From: JBMNQS01 sp050944255
Lineage (GTDB): Bacteria > Bacillota > Clostridia > Christensenellales > Maliibacteriaceae
Reading direction: 5' to 3'
Assembly (NCBI GenBank): GCA_050944255.1
Contig: JBMNQS010000018.1
Coordinates: forward strand, 1 to 31,726
DNA length: 31,726 nt
This document shows, one piece after another, positions 15,845-22,385 of this stretch (position 1 is its first letter; every line of letters starts with the position of its first letter). The notes beneath the pieces were generated by a model. That model saw only the letters and a program-made list of their open reading frames with translations. It ran no database searches and had not been told where the DNA came from. The translations under genes were made by a program, and so were the position numbers.

Positions 15845-15893
15845 AAAACGCGGTCCGGGCACGCCGCAGCCCGCGGGACCCGGACTGCGTTTT
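15845..15893 (-). terminator. Terminator-like hairpin after rho
   Basis: A 15-bp stem with one mismatch (15879-15893 with 15845-15859) including CCGGG/CCCGG and an A4/T4 base, starting 12 nt after the rho stop. The T run after the stem is short, so termination may be partial and rpmE could receive read-through. Confidence 0.7.
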
Positions 15894-15904
15894 GAGAGAG
15901 CTTC

Positions 15905-17728
15905 TTAAAACTTGTTGGGCGCCTGATAGCCCTGCTTCTCGCGGATCATGGTCCATTCCTTGAAACTCTTGAAGAAGGCCTGGTTGTTGTCCGTTTTCAA
16001 GATGGTGTCGATCATCATTTCCATGGCGTCGCTGACGTTTGTGCCCGAGAGCATTTTACGGATGGTCCAGATGCCCTCCAGTTCCTGCTGGTTGAGCAGC
16101 AGCTCCTCACGCCGCGTGCCCGACGCCGAAAGATCGATGGCTGGGAAAATGCGTTTTTCCGACAGTTTTCTATCCAGATGGATCTCCATATTGCCGGTGC
16201 CCTTGAACTCCTCGTAGATCACGTCGTCCAGGCGGCTGCCGGTCTCCACCAGCGCCGTTGCGATAATCGTCAGGCTGCCGCCGTCCTCGATATTCCTGGC
16301 CGCGCCGAAAAACCATTTGGGCTTGTGCAGCGCCGTGGAATCAAGGCCGCCGGAGAGCACCCTGCCGGAGGAGGGCACCGTCATATTGTACGCCCGGGCC
16401 AGCCTCGTGATGCTGTCCAGGAGAATCACCACATCCTGGCCCATCTCCACAAGGCGCCTGGCCCGCTCCAGCACCATCTCCGCCACGCGCACATGCCTCT
16501 CGGGCAATTCGTCGAAGGTGGAGTAGATCACCTCGCCGGTGATGGAGCGCTGCATATCGGTGACCTCTTCGGGCCGCTCGTCGATGAGAAGCATCATCAC
16601 GTGCACATCGGGATTATTGATGGTGATGCTGTTGGCGATCTTCTGCAAAAGGATGGTTTTGCCGGCCTTGGGCGGCGCCACCAAAAGCCCGCGCTGGCCC
16701 TTTCCGATGGGCGCGATCATATCGATCAGCCGCAGGGACACCTCGGTGGGCTTATCCTTGCGCTCCAGCGTCAGCCGCTGGTCCGGGTACACCGGCACCA
16801 GGTCGTCGAAGCCCCTTCTGCCGCGGATGCTGTCGGGCTCCTGGCCGTTGACCGAGTGGATGTAGAGCACCGCGCGCCGCTTCTCCCTCTGCCGGTTCAT
16901 CGGGGTGGTCTTGCCGCTGATGAAATCGCCGCTTCTAAGGGCAAAGCGCCTGATCTGCGTCATGGACACGTAGGCGTCCAGCGGTCCCGGGTAGTAATTG
17001 CTGACCCGCAGGAACCCGTAGCCGTCGGGCAGGATTTCCAGCACGCCCTCCACCTGCTCGTACTCGCCGACAAAATCGGCGGAGATGCTCTCGTCGCCGA
17101 AGATATCTTCAGGCGTCAGGCCCTCGGGAATGACGCTCTCTTCATACTCGGGCGCGCCGGCGCTCTCCCTGCGCTCGGTATACTCGTAATCCGCCTGCGG
17201 AGGCTGGGCCGCCGGCGGGTTGTATGCCGGCTGGCCGTACGGCGGCTGGTTCATGCCCGGATTCGCATAATTCTGGCCGTAGCCCTGATTGGGGGCATAC
17301 CCTCGATTCTGGTTATAGCCGCCCTGTCCGTAGCCGGGCTTCTGGCCATAATTCTGCCTGACGGGCCGCCTGCTCTGGTAGTCGCCGCTCTGGGGCCTCT
17401 GGCCCCTGAAGGGCCTCTGGTAGGACGCCCGCTCCACCGGCGACACCGACGGCGTTTGGATTTTCGGCACCACAAACGTACGTCCCGCAGGCGCCGGCGC
17501 TTCGGCCTCTTCACGCTGCGACGCTGCCCGCTGCACGATATTCTCTTTGATCGCGGCCGAAACCGGCGGCGCTTCCTGGCGTTCCTTATCGCCGTCGGGT
17601 TCGCCTTCTTGCAGCATTCGCTCTATCAATTCCTGCTTCTTATACTTCTGCGGCGCCTTAATGCCCATTTCGCGCGCCATTTCCCGAAGCTGCAAAACGC
17701 CGATTGAGGCCAGTTCTTCCCTACTCAT
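15905..17728 (-). CDS. rho: Transcription termination factor Rho with prion-like insert
   Basis: 607 residues from the ATG at 17728, which has AGGAG at 7-nt spacing; upstream starts at 17734 (ATG) and 17755 (TTG) are poorly spaced. Rho is a hexameric RNA-dependent ATPase that terminates transcription. Domains are a Rho_N/SAP-like helical part (about 2-40), a charged linker, a low-complexity Gln/Asn/Gly/Tyr/Pro stretch (about 110-181), the RNA-binding OB fold (about 226-300, EGVLEILPDGYGFLR), and a RecA-like ATPase core with Walker A APPKAGKT, Walker B DVVILLDSITR and the R-loop region PKWFFGAARNIEDGGSLT. The catalytic core is intact. Inserts at this place are known in Clostridium botulinum Rho (prion-forming) and Bacteroides Rho (phase-separating). 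The start overlaps a small upstream ORF as ATGA. Confidence 0.97.
   Translation of the reverse strand: MSREELASIGVLQLREMAREMGIKAPQKYKKQELIERMLQEGEPDGDKERQEAPPVSAAIKENIVQRAASQREEAEAPAPAGRTFVVPKIQTPSVSPVERASYQRPFRGQRPQSGDYQSRRPVRQNYGQKPGYGQGGYNQNRGYAPNQGYGQNYANPGMNQPPYGQPAYNPPAAQPPQADYEYTERRESAGAPEYEESVIPEGLTPEDIFGDESISADFVGEYEQVEGVLEILPDGYGFLRVSNYYPGPLDAYVSMTQIRRFALRSGDFISGKTTPMNRQREKRRAVLYIHSVNGQEPDSIRGRRGFDDLVPVYPDQRLTLERKDKPTEVSLRLIDMIAPIGKGQRGLLVAPPKAGKTILLQKIANSITINNPDVHVMMLLIDERPEEVTDMQRSITGEVIYSTFDELPERHVRVAEMVLERARRLVEMGQDVVILLDSITRLARAYNMTVPSSGRVLSGGLDSTALHKPKWFFGAARNIEDGGSLTIIATALVETGSRLDDVIYEEFKGTGNMEIHLDRKLSEKRIFPAIDLSASGTRREELLLNQQELEGIWTIRKMLSGTNVSDAMEMMIDTILKTDNNQAFFKSFKEWTMIREKQGYQAPNKF
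17186..17401 (-). repeat. Low-complexity Gly-Tyr-Gln-Asn-Pro coding stretch in rho
   Basis: About 72 codons of imperfect short repeats of the GYGQ, GYNQN, NQGYGQN and PPYGQPAYN kinds, with no acidic residue over most of the length and several arginines at its start. It lies between the N-terminal helical domain and the OB fold of Rho. Confidence 0.85.
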
Positions 17729-17889
17729 TGCCATACTCCTCTCACGCCTAAACAAGATCCTTCAAGCGGACGATGAAACCTTTTATTTCTTTCCTCATAC
17801 TCGAAACACATAAAACAAAGCAATACAGATATGACTGCCAGCGTAGCTAAAATTGTACCCCAAAATCCAAATTTAGGCATAAAAGGCAT
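17725..17889 (-). CDS. Small membrane-peptide ORF overlapping rho start (candidate leader peptide)
   Basis: A 54-codon frame not reported by length-limited gene callers. The peptide has a short polar start (MPFMPK), one strong membrane helix (about residues 9-29, FWGTILATLAVISVLLCFMC), then a charged tail rich in Glu, Arg and Lys. Its TGA stop overlaps the rho ATG as ATGA, and the rho SD lies in its last codons, so ribosomes finishing this ORF could start rho. The frame is AT-rich at its 5' end, unlike neighbours. There is no SD before its ATG at 17889, and the best promoter (17902-17931) would start the mRNA only about 6 nt upstream, so translation would be near-leaderless. An internal ATG at 17880 is an alternative. 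E. coli rho also has a short leader ORF (rhoL) and attenuation; relatedness is not implied. Confidence 0.5.
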   Translation of the reverse strand: MPFMPKFGFWGTILATLAVISVLLCFMCFEYEERNKRFHRPLEGSCLGVRGVWQ

Positions 17890-17901
17890 ATCATAATCTT
17901 T

Positions 17902-17931
17902 ATTTTAAAATTATCTCCTGCTAATCGTCAA
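17902..17931 (-). promoter_or_regulatory. Promoter candidate for rho and its upstream ORF
   Basis: On the minus strand TTGACG (17926-17931, 5 of 6) and TAAAAT (17902-17907, 5 of 6) are 18 nt apart. The predicted start is near 17895. Confidence 0.6.
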
Positions 17932-18073
17932 TAGAAAAGATCGAACTTTTTATGAATATACCCACTATTTAAGGCGTTTATACATGTTTTTGGACGACAC
18001 TTGAGATGCCGGCGCGCTTTATTATATCTATGTATATCTCAAAAACAGTGAAATCATGCCGAAACCGGGGCTG
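17932..18073. other. AT-rich spacer between the glycosylase gene and rho, with an inverted repeat
   Basis: No gene is seen. A 7-bp inverted repeat TTGAGAT (18001-18007) / ATCTCAA (18036-18042) flanks a GC-rich patch and a minus-strand TATAAT (18021-18026) that lacks a good -35. No canonical terminator for the glycosylase gene is present, so its transcript might run into rho. Confidence 0.5.
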
Positions 18074-18943
18074 TCATTTTCTGCGCACAACCCTGTGGTA
18101 GTGGAACAAAAGCTGCTGCGCGTAGCCGGCGTGGGGCGAAAACAATTCGATCAGTTCGGCCGCTTTCTTATTGTATACACCCGCGGCAATCCGCTTCACC
18201 CACGTATCGGCAGGAAACACGTCCTTGAAATCCAGCGAGAACAGCATGATGCAGTCGGCCACCTTCTCACCGACACCCGGCAGTTTCATCAGCAGCTTTC
18301 GCGCCTGCTCCGCGGGCAGACGGTGGGCCAGGCCCAGGTCCACCTCTCCCGAGGCGATCATCCGCGCGGCGCCCACGATGTATCTATCCCTGTATCCTGC
18401 GCCCAGTTCCCGAAGCTGGTTTTCGTCGGCGCAGGCCAGCGCCTCTGCCTCGGGAAACGCGTACTGCCCGCCCCACGGCGCGCTAATTGCCTGGCCCCAG
18501 GTTTCGGCGATCCGCCCCATGATCCCGCGGATGCGCTGCACGTGGTTGTTGGCCGATACGATAAATCCGATGACCGTCTCAAAGGGCTCCTGCCTGAGGA
18601 TCCGCAACCCGGAGCACGAATCGCTGGCCAGCGCAAAATGCTCGTCCCGCGACCGAAGCTGCCTGGATATGGCCAGGTAATCGCAATCCATATCGAAATA
18701 TGGACGCCAGAGCAGATGGTACTGCCGCTGCGTGCACGGATAGAGCCGCAGCGTATCGCCGGACAGCTGCCGCACCGAAAGCGGGCGGCCCATGGCCACG
18801 CCCCGGTATTCTCGCCTACGCTCATCCGCCGGCAGGAACCGGAAGTTCTGCCCGCTTTCAAAGATGGTCTCCACGTCAAAGCAGGAAACACCCCGCAGTA
18901 AAACACTGTCGCCATCCACTTTACATGTAGCCTTCTGGTTCAT
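18074..18943 (-). CDS. ogg: 8-oxoguanine DNA glycosylase/lyase, OGG1 type
   Basis: 289 residues from the ATG at 18943, which has GGAG at 6-nt spacing; a GTG at 18979 would add 12 residues but has no SD. The enzyme excises 8-oxoguanine opposite cytosine and nicks the strand by beta-elimination. It has an N-terminal OGG_N domain with ESGQNFRF, the SANNHVQRI segment, and the helix-hairpin-helix with LPGVGEKVADCIMLFSL, whose Lys is the Schiff-base nucleophile, followed by the catalytic Asp in VFPADTWVKRI. This matches bacterial OGG1 enzymes such as that of Clostridium acetobutylicum, rather than MutM. It stands between the rpmA terminator and rho with its own extended -10 candidate. Confidence 0.93.
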   Translation of the reverse strand: MNQKATCKVDGDSVLLRGVSCFDVETIFESGQNFRFLPADERRREYRGVAMGRPLSVRQLSGDTLRLYPCTQRQYHLLWRPYFDMDCDYLAISRQLRSRDEHFALASDSCSGLRILRQEPFETVIGFIVSANNHVQRIRGIMGRIAETWGQAISAPWGGQYAFPEAEALACADENQLRELGAGYRDRYIVGAARMIASGEVDLGLAHRLPAEQARKLLMKLPGVGEKVADCIMLFSLDFKDVFPADTWVKRIAAGVYNKKAAELIELFSPHAGYAQQLLFHYHRVVRRK

Positions 18944-18977
18944 GCCCGTCTCCGTCAAAGTGATGCTCTCTTCTTCC

Positions 18978-18989
18978 ACTATACCACAA
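18978..18989 (-). promoter_or_regulatory. Extended -10 promoter candidate for the OGG1-type gene
   Basis: TTGTGGTATAGT on the minus strand: -10 TATAGT with a TGn extension and no good -35. It places the start about 28 nt before the chosen ATG, and would exclude the alternative GTG start at 18979. Confidence 0.45.
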
Positions 18990-19062
18990 CGGACAAATCC
19001 CTTCCAGTTTCCGCCATCGCTCGGGATTCATAAATCTTCGCGGCGGTGATTCCAACTGAATG

Positions 19063-19090
19063 AAAAAGCCGCCGGCGACACGCCAACGGC
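19063..19090 (-). terminator. Terminator of the rplU-prp-rpmA operon
   Basis: On the minus strand GCCGTTGGCG pairs with CGCCGGCGGC (10 bp, two G-U) around a 3-nt loop and is followed by TTTTT. It begins about 17 nt past the rpmA stop. Confidence 0.92.
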
Positions 19091-19106
19091 TCTTACTTTT
19101 GCTTGT

Positions 19107-19406
19107 TCAGGAACCGGTCTGCTCGGAAACCGGATACACGCTGCAGCACTTTTTGTCGCGGCCCTTGCGCTCAAAACGCACGACGCCGTTTTCCAGGGCA
19201 AACAGCGTATCGTCTTTGCCGATACCCACATTCGTGCCCGGATGAATTTTCGTGCCGCGCTGACGCACCAAAATATTGCCGGCGAGAACCTGCTGGCCAT
19301 CGGCGCGCTTGACGCCAAGGCGCTTGGATTCGCTGTCGCGGCCGTTGCGCGAGCTGCCGACGCCTTTTTTATGTGCAAAAAACTGCAAATTCATTTTAAA
19401 GCTCAT
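19107..19406 (-). CDS. rpmA: 50S ribosomal protein bL27 with cleavable N-terminus
   Basis: 99 residues. A large-subunit protein whose N-terminal tail reaches the peptidyl-transferase centre. The N-terminus MSFKMNLQFF-AHKKGVGSSRNGRDS contains the NLQFF-A processing site of Firmicutes, where Prp removes the first residues (here expected after Phe10). The chosen start at 19406 has GGAGGTG at good spacing; the internal ATG at 19394 does not, so the pre-sequence is really translated. The core motif GGNILVRQRGTKIHPG-like stretch (AGNILVRQRGTKIHPG) is intact. The gene overlaps the end of prp by 11 nt. The C-terminus carries an unusual two-cysteine DKKCCSVYPVSEQTGS tail. Confidence 0.97.
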   Translation of the reverse strand: MSFKMNLQFFAHKKGVGSSRNGRDSESKRLGVKRADGQQVLAGNILVRQRGTKIHPGTNVGIGKDDTLFALENGVVRFERKGRDKKCCSVYPVSEQTGS

Positions 19407-19752
19407 CTTTATCCACCTCCATGATCACAATGTCAAGGTACTGGCTGTACTGTTCGCGGATCCCCTCCAGGCCGGCCAGCATGGTGGAGATGATCAGGTG
19501 CACATCCTCCTGCTGTCTTTCCGTCAGGTCCTGCGGCAGCTTTACCGCCAGAAATCCGCTGTCTTCATCCGACTGGATTTCCGGCCGGATATGCATCACC
19601 CGCAGCATGCCCAGTACGGCGCTGTGGGTAATGGCCGATACGCCGGCGCACACCAGGTCGTAGTCGCCGTCGTGGTCCTCTTGCGCGTGGCCGCTTGCCC
19701 GGAAGGCTTTTATGCGGCCACCCGCCGTCTTGTATACGGTAACAGTGGTCAC
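19396..19752 (-). CDS. prp: Ribosomal-processing cysteine protease Prp
   Basis: 118 residues. Prp removes the N-terminal extension of bL27 and is essential in Staphylococcus aureus. The catalytic pair is visible as His22 in SGHA and Cys35 in DLVCAGVSA. It lies between rplU and rpmA, the universal arrangement in Firmicutes, and its 3' end carries the SD and start of its substrate gene rpmA. The start is GTG at 19752, six nt after the rplU stop, with only a weak SD, so translation is probably coupled to rplU. Confidence 0.95.
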   Translation of the reverse strand: MTTVTVYKTAGGRIKAFRASGHAQEDHDGDYDLVCAGVSAITHSAVLGMLRVMHIRPEIQSDEDSGFLAVKLPQDLTERQQEDVHLIISTMLAGLEGIREQYSQYLDIVIMEVDKDEL

Positions 19753-19758
19753 GCCGCT

Positions 19759-20067
19759 TTACCCGGCGATGGAGACGATCTCCACCTTGGAATACGGCTG
19801 ACGGTGTCCCTGCTTTTTACGGTAGTTTTTCTTGGCCTTGAACTTAAAGACCGTGATCTTCTTGCCTTTGACGTTATCCACCAGCTTGCCTTTGACCGTG
19901 GCGCCTTCGACAAGCGGCGCGCCGATCTTCACGTTATCGCCGTCGGCGATCATCAGCACTTCGAATTCCACCTCGCTGCCGATTTCATCAGGCAGTTTCT
20001 CGACGTAGATAATATCCCCCTCGGCAACGCGATACTGCTTCCCGCCTGTGCGGATCACTGCATTCAT
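19759..20067 (-). CDS. rplU: 50S ribosomal protein bL21
   Basis: 102 residues, normal length. A 23S rRNA-binding large-subunit protein. Markers are the AVIRTGGKQYRV start and the basic TVFKFKAKKNYRKKQGHRQPYS signature near the C-terminus. AGGAGG precedes the ATG by 9 nt; an out-of-frame ATG-CGA-TGA lies between them. First gene of rplU-prp-rpmA with a near-consensus promoter and an 80-nt leader that could hold the ribosomal protein L21 leader structure. Confidence 0.98.
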   Translation of the reverse strand: MNAVIRTGGKQYRVAEGDIIYVEKLPDEIGSEVEFEVLMIADGDNVKIGAPLVEGATVKGKLVDNVKGKKITVFKFKAKKNYRKKQGHRQPYSKVEIVSIAG

Positions 20068-20084
20068 CGCATTTTACCTCCTCT

Positions 20085-20150
20085 TTCCAGTCTCGCCGGC
20101 GCCAGGCAATCCCGAAGGATTTTTTCGGCCCGCTCCGAGCGGCTCGGCGA
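20085..20150 (-). promoter_or_regulatory. Structured 5' leader of rplU (possible L21 leader)
   Basis: The leader between the rplU promoter and SD contains the stems GCCGAGCC.../CCGCTCGGAGCGG and AATCC-TTC-GGATT. Firmicutes often carry a conserved L21 leader RNA thought to mediate feedback; I could not confirm the consensus by eye. Confidence 0.35.
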
Positions 20151-20152
20151 CT

Positions 20153-20182
20153 ATTATAACACTGTGACGACGGATGTGTCAA
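20153..20182 (-). promoter_or_regulatory. Consensus vegetative promoter of rplU operon
   Basis: On the minus strand perfect TTGACA (20177-20182) and perfect TATAAT (20153-20158) with an 18-nt spacer. It begins within 4 nt of the rng stop codon. Confidence 0.9.
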
Positions 20183-20185
20183 TGA

Positions 20186-21697
20186 TTATTCGCCCTCCAG
20201 CACAACGGTGTCCCTTGTCTTGAGCGAATCCGCCTCCGCATCGGACAGCGGCCTGACCTCCACCTTGCCCTGGTGCATCCATACGTCCTTCTCCACGTAG
20301 ACTTTCCGGCCCGGCGGGATTTCGGCAATGGGCTTTTCTCCGGTCTGCAGCGCCAGGAGCGATTTGGCCACCGCCGAGTTCAGCTTCACATGGGCGGCGC
20401 AGTCACTCTGCATAAAGATGCTCCGCACTTCGCGCACCACCTGCAGCATCACGCTCATCTCGCTTGAAATTTTTCCGTCGCCGCCGCAGTAGGGGCACGG
20501 CCTCAGCATCAGCGACTCAAAGCTGTGGCGGACTTTTTTTCTGGTCAACTCCAGTATGCCCAGATCCGAGAAAGTACCCACATGGGTGCGCACCGGGTCG
20601 CGGGAGAGCGCCTCGGACAGGCGGTCAATGACCTTCTGGTTGTTCTCCTCCCTGGCCATATCGATAAAATCGATCACCACGATGCCGCCGATATCCCGCA
20701 GGCGCAATTGCCTCGCGATTTCCCTGGCCGCCTCCAGGTTGACTTTCAGCACCGTGTCCTCATGATCGCTCTTGCCGACGAATTTGCCGGTATTGACGTC
20801 CACCACCGTCAGGGCTTCGGTGGAGTCGATCACAATGTAGCCGCCGCTTTTGAGCCACACCTTGCGGTTCATCAGCTTGCCTAAAAGGTAATCCACCCGG
20901 TAGTGGTCAAAGAGCATTTCCTCCTTATTGCACCAGGAGCGGACTTTCTTTTTCATGCAGGGGAAGAAGGCGTCGATCATCCTCGTCACGTCGTTGCAGC
21001 ACTCCTGCCCCTCCACGATGATCTCGTCGAAACTTTCATCCAGCTGGTCGCGGACGAAGCGAAGCTGCAGGCTCCCGTCGTAATAGACGTTTTTCGGCGC
21101 CATGGCGCCGGCGATCTTCTTTTTGACGCATTCATAGACGCCCAAAAGATAGTCGATCTCCTTTCTAAGGACAAATTCGCTGGTATGGCGCGCCGCCGTG
21201 CGCACGATGAGCCCCATGCCTTCGGGGCGCAGGCCCCGGGTCGTCTCCCGGAGCCTTGTGCGCTCTTCCTCGTCCTCGATGCGGCGGGACACCCCCACGT
21301 CGTTCATGCCCGGCAGCAGCACCAGATGCTTTCCGGGGATCGTCAGATTGGTGGACAGCCGCACGCCCTTGTCGCCTCCGGAATCCTTGATCACCTGCAC
21401 CACGATCTCCTCGCCGGCCCGAAGCGGCGGCACATCGGCCTTGGGGGACTGCATGTCGGTATCGGCCACCTGGGGCGAGACCACGTCGGCAAAGTGGAGA
21501 AACGCGTTCTTCTTCAGCCCGATGTCCACAAACGCGGCGCTCATACCAGGCAGTACGCTCTCCACGCGGCCCACGTAGATATTGCCCACCACGCGCTCGT
21601 TGCCCAGGTATTCGCTTGTCGATTCCATCAATTCCCCGTCCTCGAATATGGCCAGGCGGCGAATATTCCCGGAGACCTGCAACAGTAATTGTTTCAC
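20186..21697 (-). CDS. rng: Ribonuclease G/E family endoribonuclease
   Basis: 503 residues, the RNase G length without the long C-terminal scaffold of RNase E. It cleaves single-stranded AU-rich RNA and processes rRNA. An N-terminal S1 domain (about 35-125: VGNIYVGRVESVLPGMSAAFVDIG) is followed by the RNase H-like/DNase I-like core with the catalytic acidic residues in LTVVDVNTGKFVG and GIVVIDFIDM, and the CPYCGGDG zinc-link cysteines. A GTG start at 21697 follows a weak GAAGGG 13 nt upstream and 22 nt after DUF2344. In Clostridia it is regularly found after the TIGR03960/DUF2344 pair and before rplU, as here. Confidence 0.96.
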   Translation of the reverse strand: MKQLLLQVSGNIRRLAIFEDGELMESTSEYLGNERVVGNIYVGRVESVLPGMSAAFVDIGLKKNAFLHFADVVSPQVADTDMQSPKADVPPLRAGEEIVVQVIKDSGGDKGVRLSTNLTIPGKHLVLLPGMNDVGVSRRIEDEEERTRLRETTRGLRPEGMGLIVRTAARHTSEFVLRKEIDYLLGVYECVKKKIAGAMAPKNVYYDGSLQLRFVRDQLDESFDEIIVEGQECCNDVTRMIDAFFPCMKKKVRSWCNKEEMLFDHYRVDYLLGKLMNRKVWLKSGGYIVIDSTEALTVVDVNTGKFVGKSDHEDTVLKVNLEAAREIARQLRLRDIGGIVVIDFIDMAREENNQKVIDRLSEALSRDPVRTHVGTFSDLGILELTRKKVRHSFESLMLRPCPYCGGDGKISSEMSVMLQVVREVRSIFMQSDCAAHVKLNSAVAKSLLALQTGEKPIAEIPPGRKVYVEKDVWMHQGKVEVRPLSDAEADSLKTRDTVVLEGE

Positions 21698-21719
21698 GGT
21701 TTTTCAAAGCCCTTCCAGT

Positions 21720-22385
21720 TTATAGGTCCAATTCAAGCAAATCCTGCTTTTCACCGTTTTTTTGCGCCCAAAGCTGCGTCTGGTGGCAAAGCCCCGCCGC
21801 GGAGGCCTCTGCGAACCGGGCGTAGGCCCGCATAAAGAGCATGGGGTTTAAGTTGTTCTGGCTTCCCGCGGCCAGATGCGCCTGCAATTTGCCCTCGCGC
21901 ACCCGGGCATCCAGTATCCACGGCCGGATATTCACCGTACGCACGCCGCCCTTGCCCCTTTTCTCCATCAGGATTTCGCCCTGCGCCAGAAAATCGTCCA
22001 GAAGCTCGTCATCGTTGAGCCCCGGCGCATCAAAGACGATCCGGTACTCGCTGGAATGTACCTGCGCCATCAGCTTCGGGTACGCGTCGGGCACGCACCG
22101 GGCACGCATCAGCATCAAATCCTGCGGCAGCGCCTTCATCAGCGCCAGCGTCAGCTTCGTGGAGTCGGCGTCCTCATCCAGGGCCAGGTCCATGTACTGG
22201 GCGTCGCTGGTGATGCCCACAGGAGACGCCGCCGCAAAGGACAATACCGGATGGGGGTTGAACCCCTGGCTGTAGCGCGCCGGGATGCCGCTTCTGCGCA
22301 CGGCCCGCTGCATGGTGCGCATGATGTCCAGATGGGAGATATAGGCCGCCGGCCCGCTCTTTGAAAAATGCACCAAGTACCTCAT
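21720..22385 (-). CDS. DUF2344 (TIGR03936) radical-SAM-linked protein
   Basis: 221 residues. The family has the MRYLVHFSKSGPAAYISHLD start and GIPARYSQGFNPHPVLSFA motif seen here. Its function is unknown, but it occurs as a separate gene next to, or as a C-terminal fusion with, TIGR03960-type radical SAM proteins. The start is the ATG at 22385: GGAGG abuts the in-frame ATG at 22391 (0 nt) but is 6 nt from this one, which also overlaps the radical-SAM stop as ATGA. The pair is therefore translationally coupled, fitting a 1:1 complex. Confidence 0.93.
   Translation of the reverse strand: MRYLVHFSKSGPAAYISHLDIMRTMQRAVRRSGIPARYSQGFNPHPVLSFAAASPVGITSDAQYMDLALDEDADSTKLTLALMKALPQDLMLMRARCVPDAYPKLMAQVHSSEYRIVFDAPGLNDDELLDDFLAQGEILMEKRGKGGVRTVNIRPWILDARVREGKLQAHLAAGSQNNLNPMLFMRAYARFAEASAAGLCHQTQLWAQKNGEKQDLLELDL

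Noticed and set aside
16178..17707. A 509-codon plus-strand open frame opposite rho
   Set aside because: Antisense shadow of rho, low complexity, no SD and no recognisable family.
20066..20076. ATG-CGA-TGA minicistron between SD and start of rplU
   Set aside because: Two codons only, no conservation evidence; likely chance.
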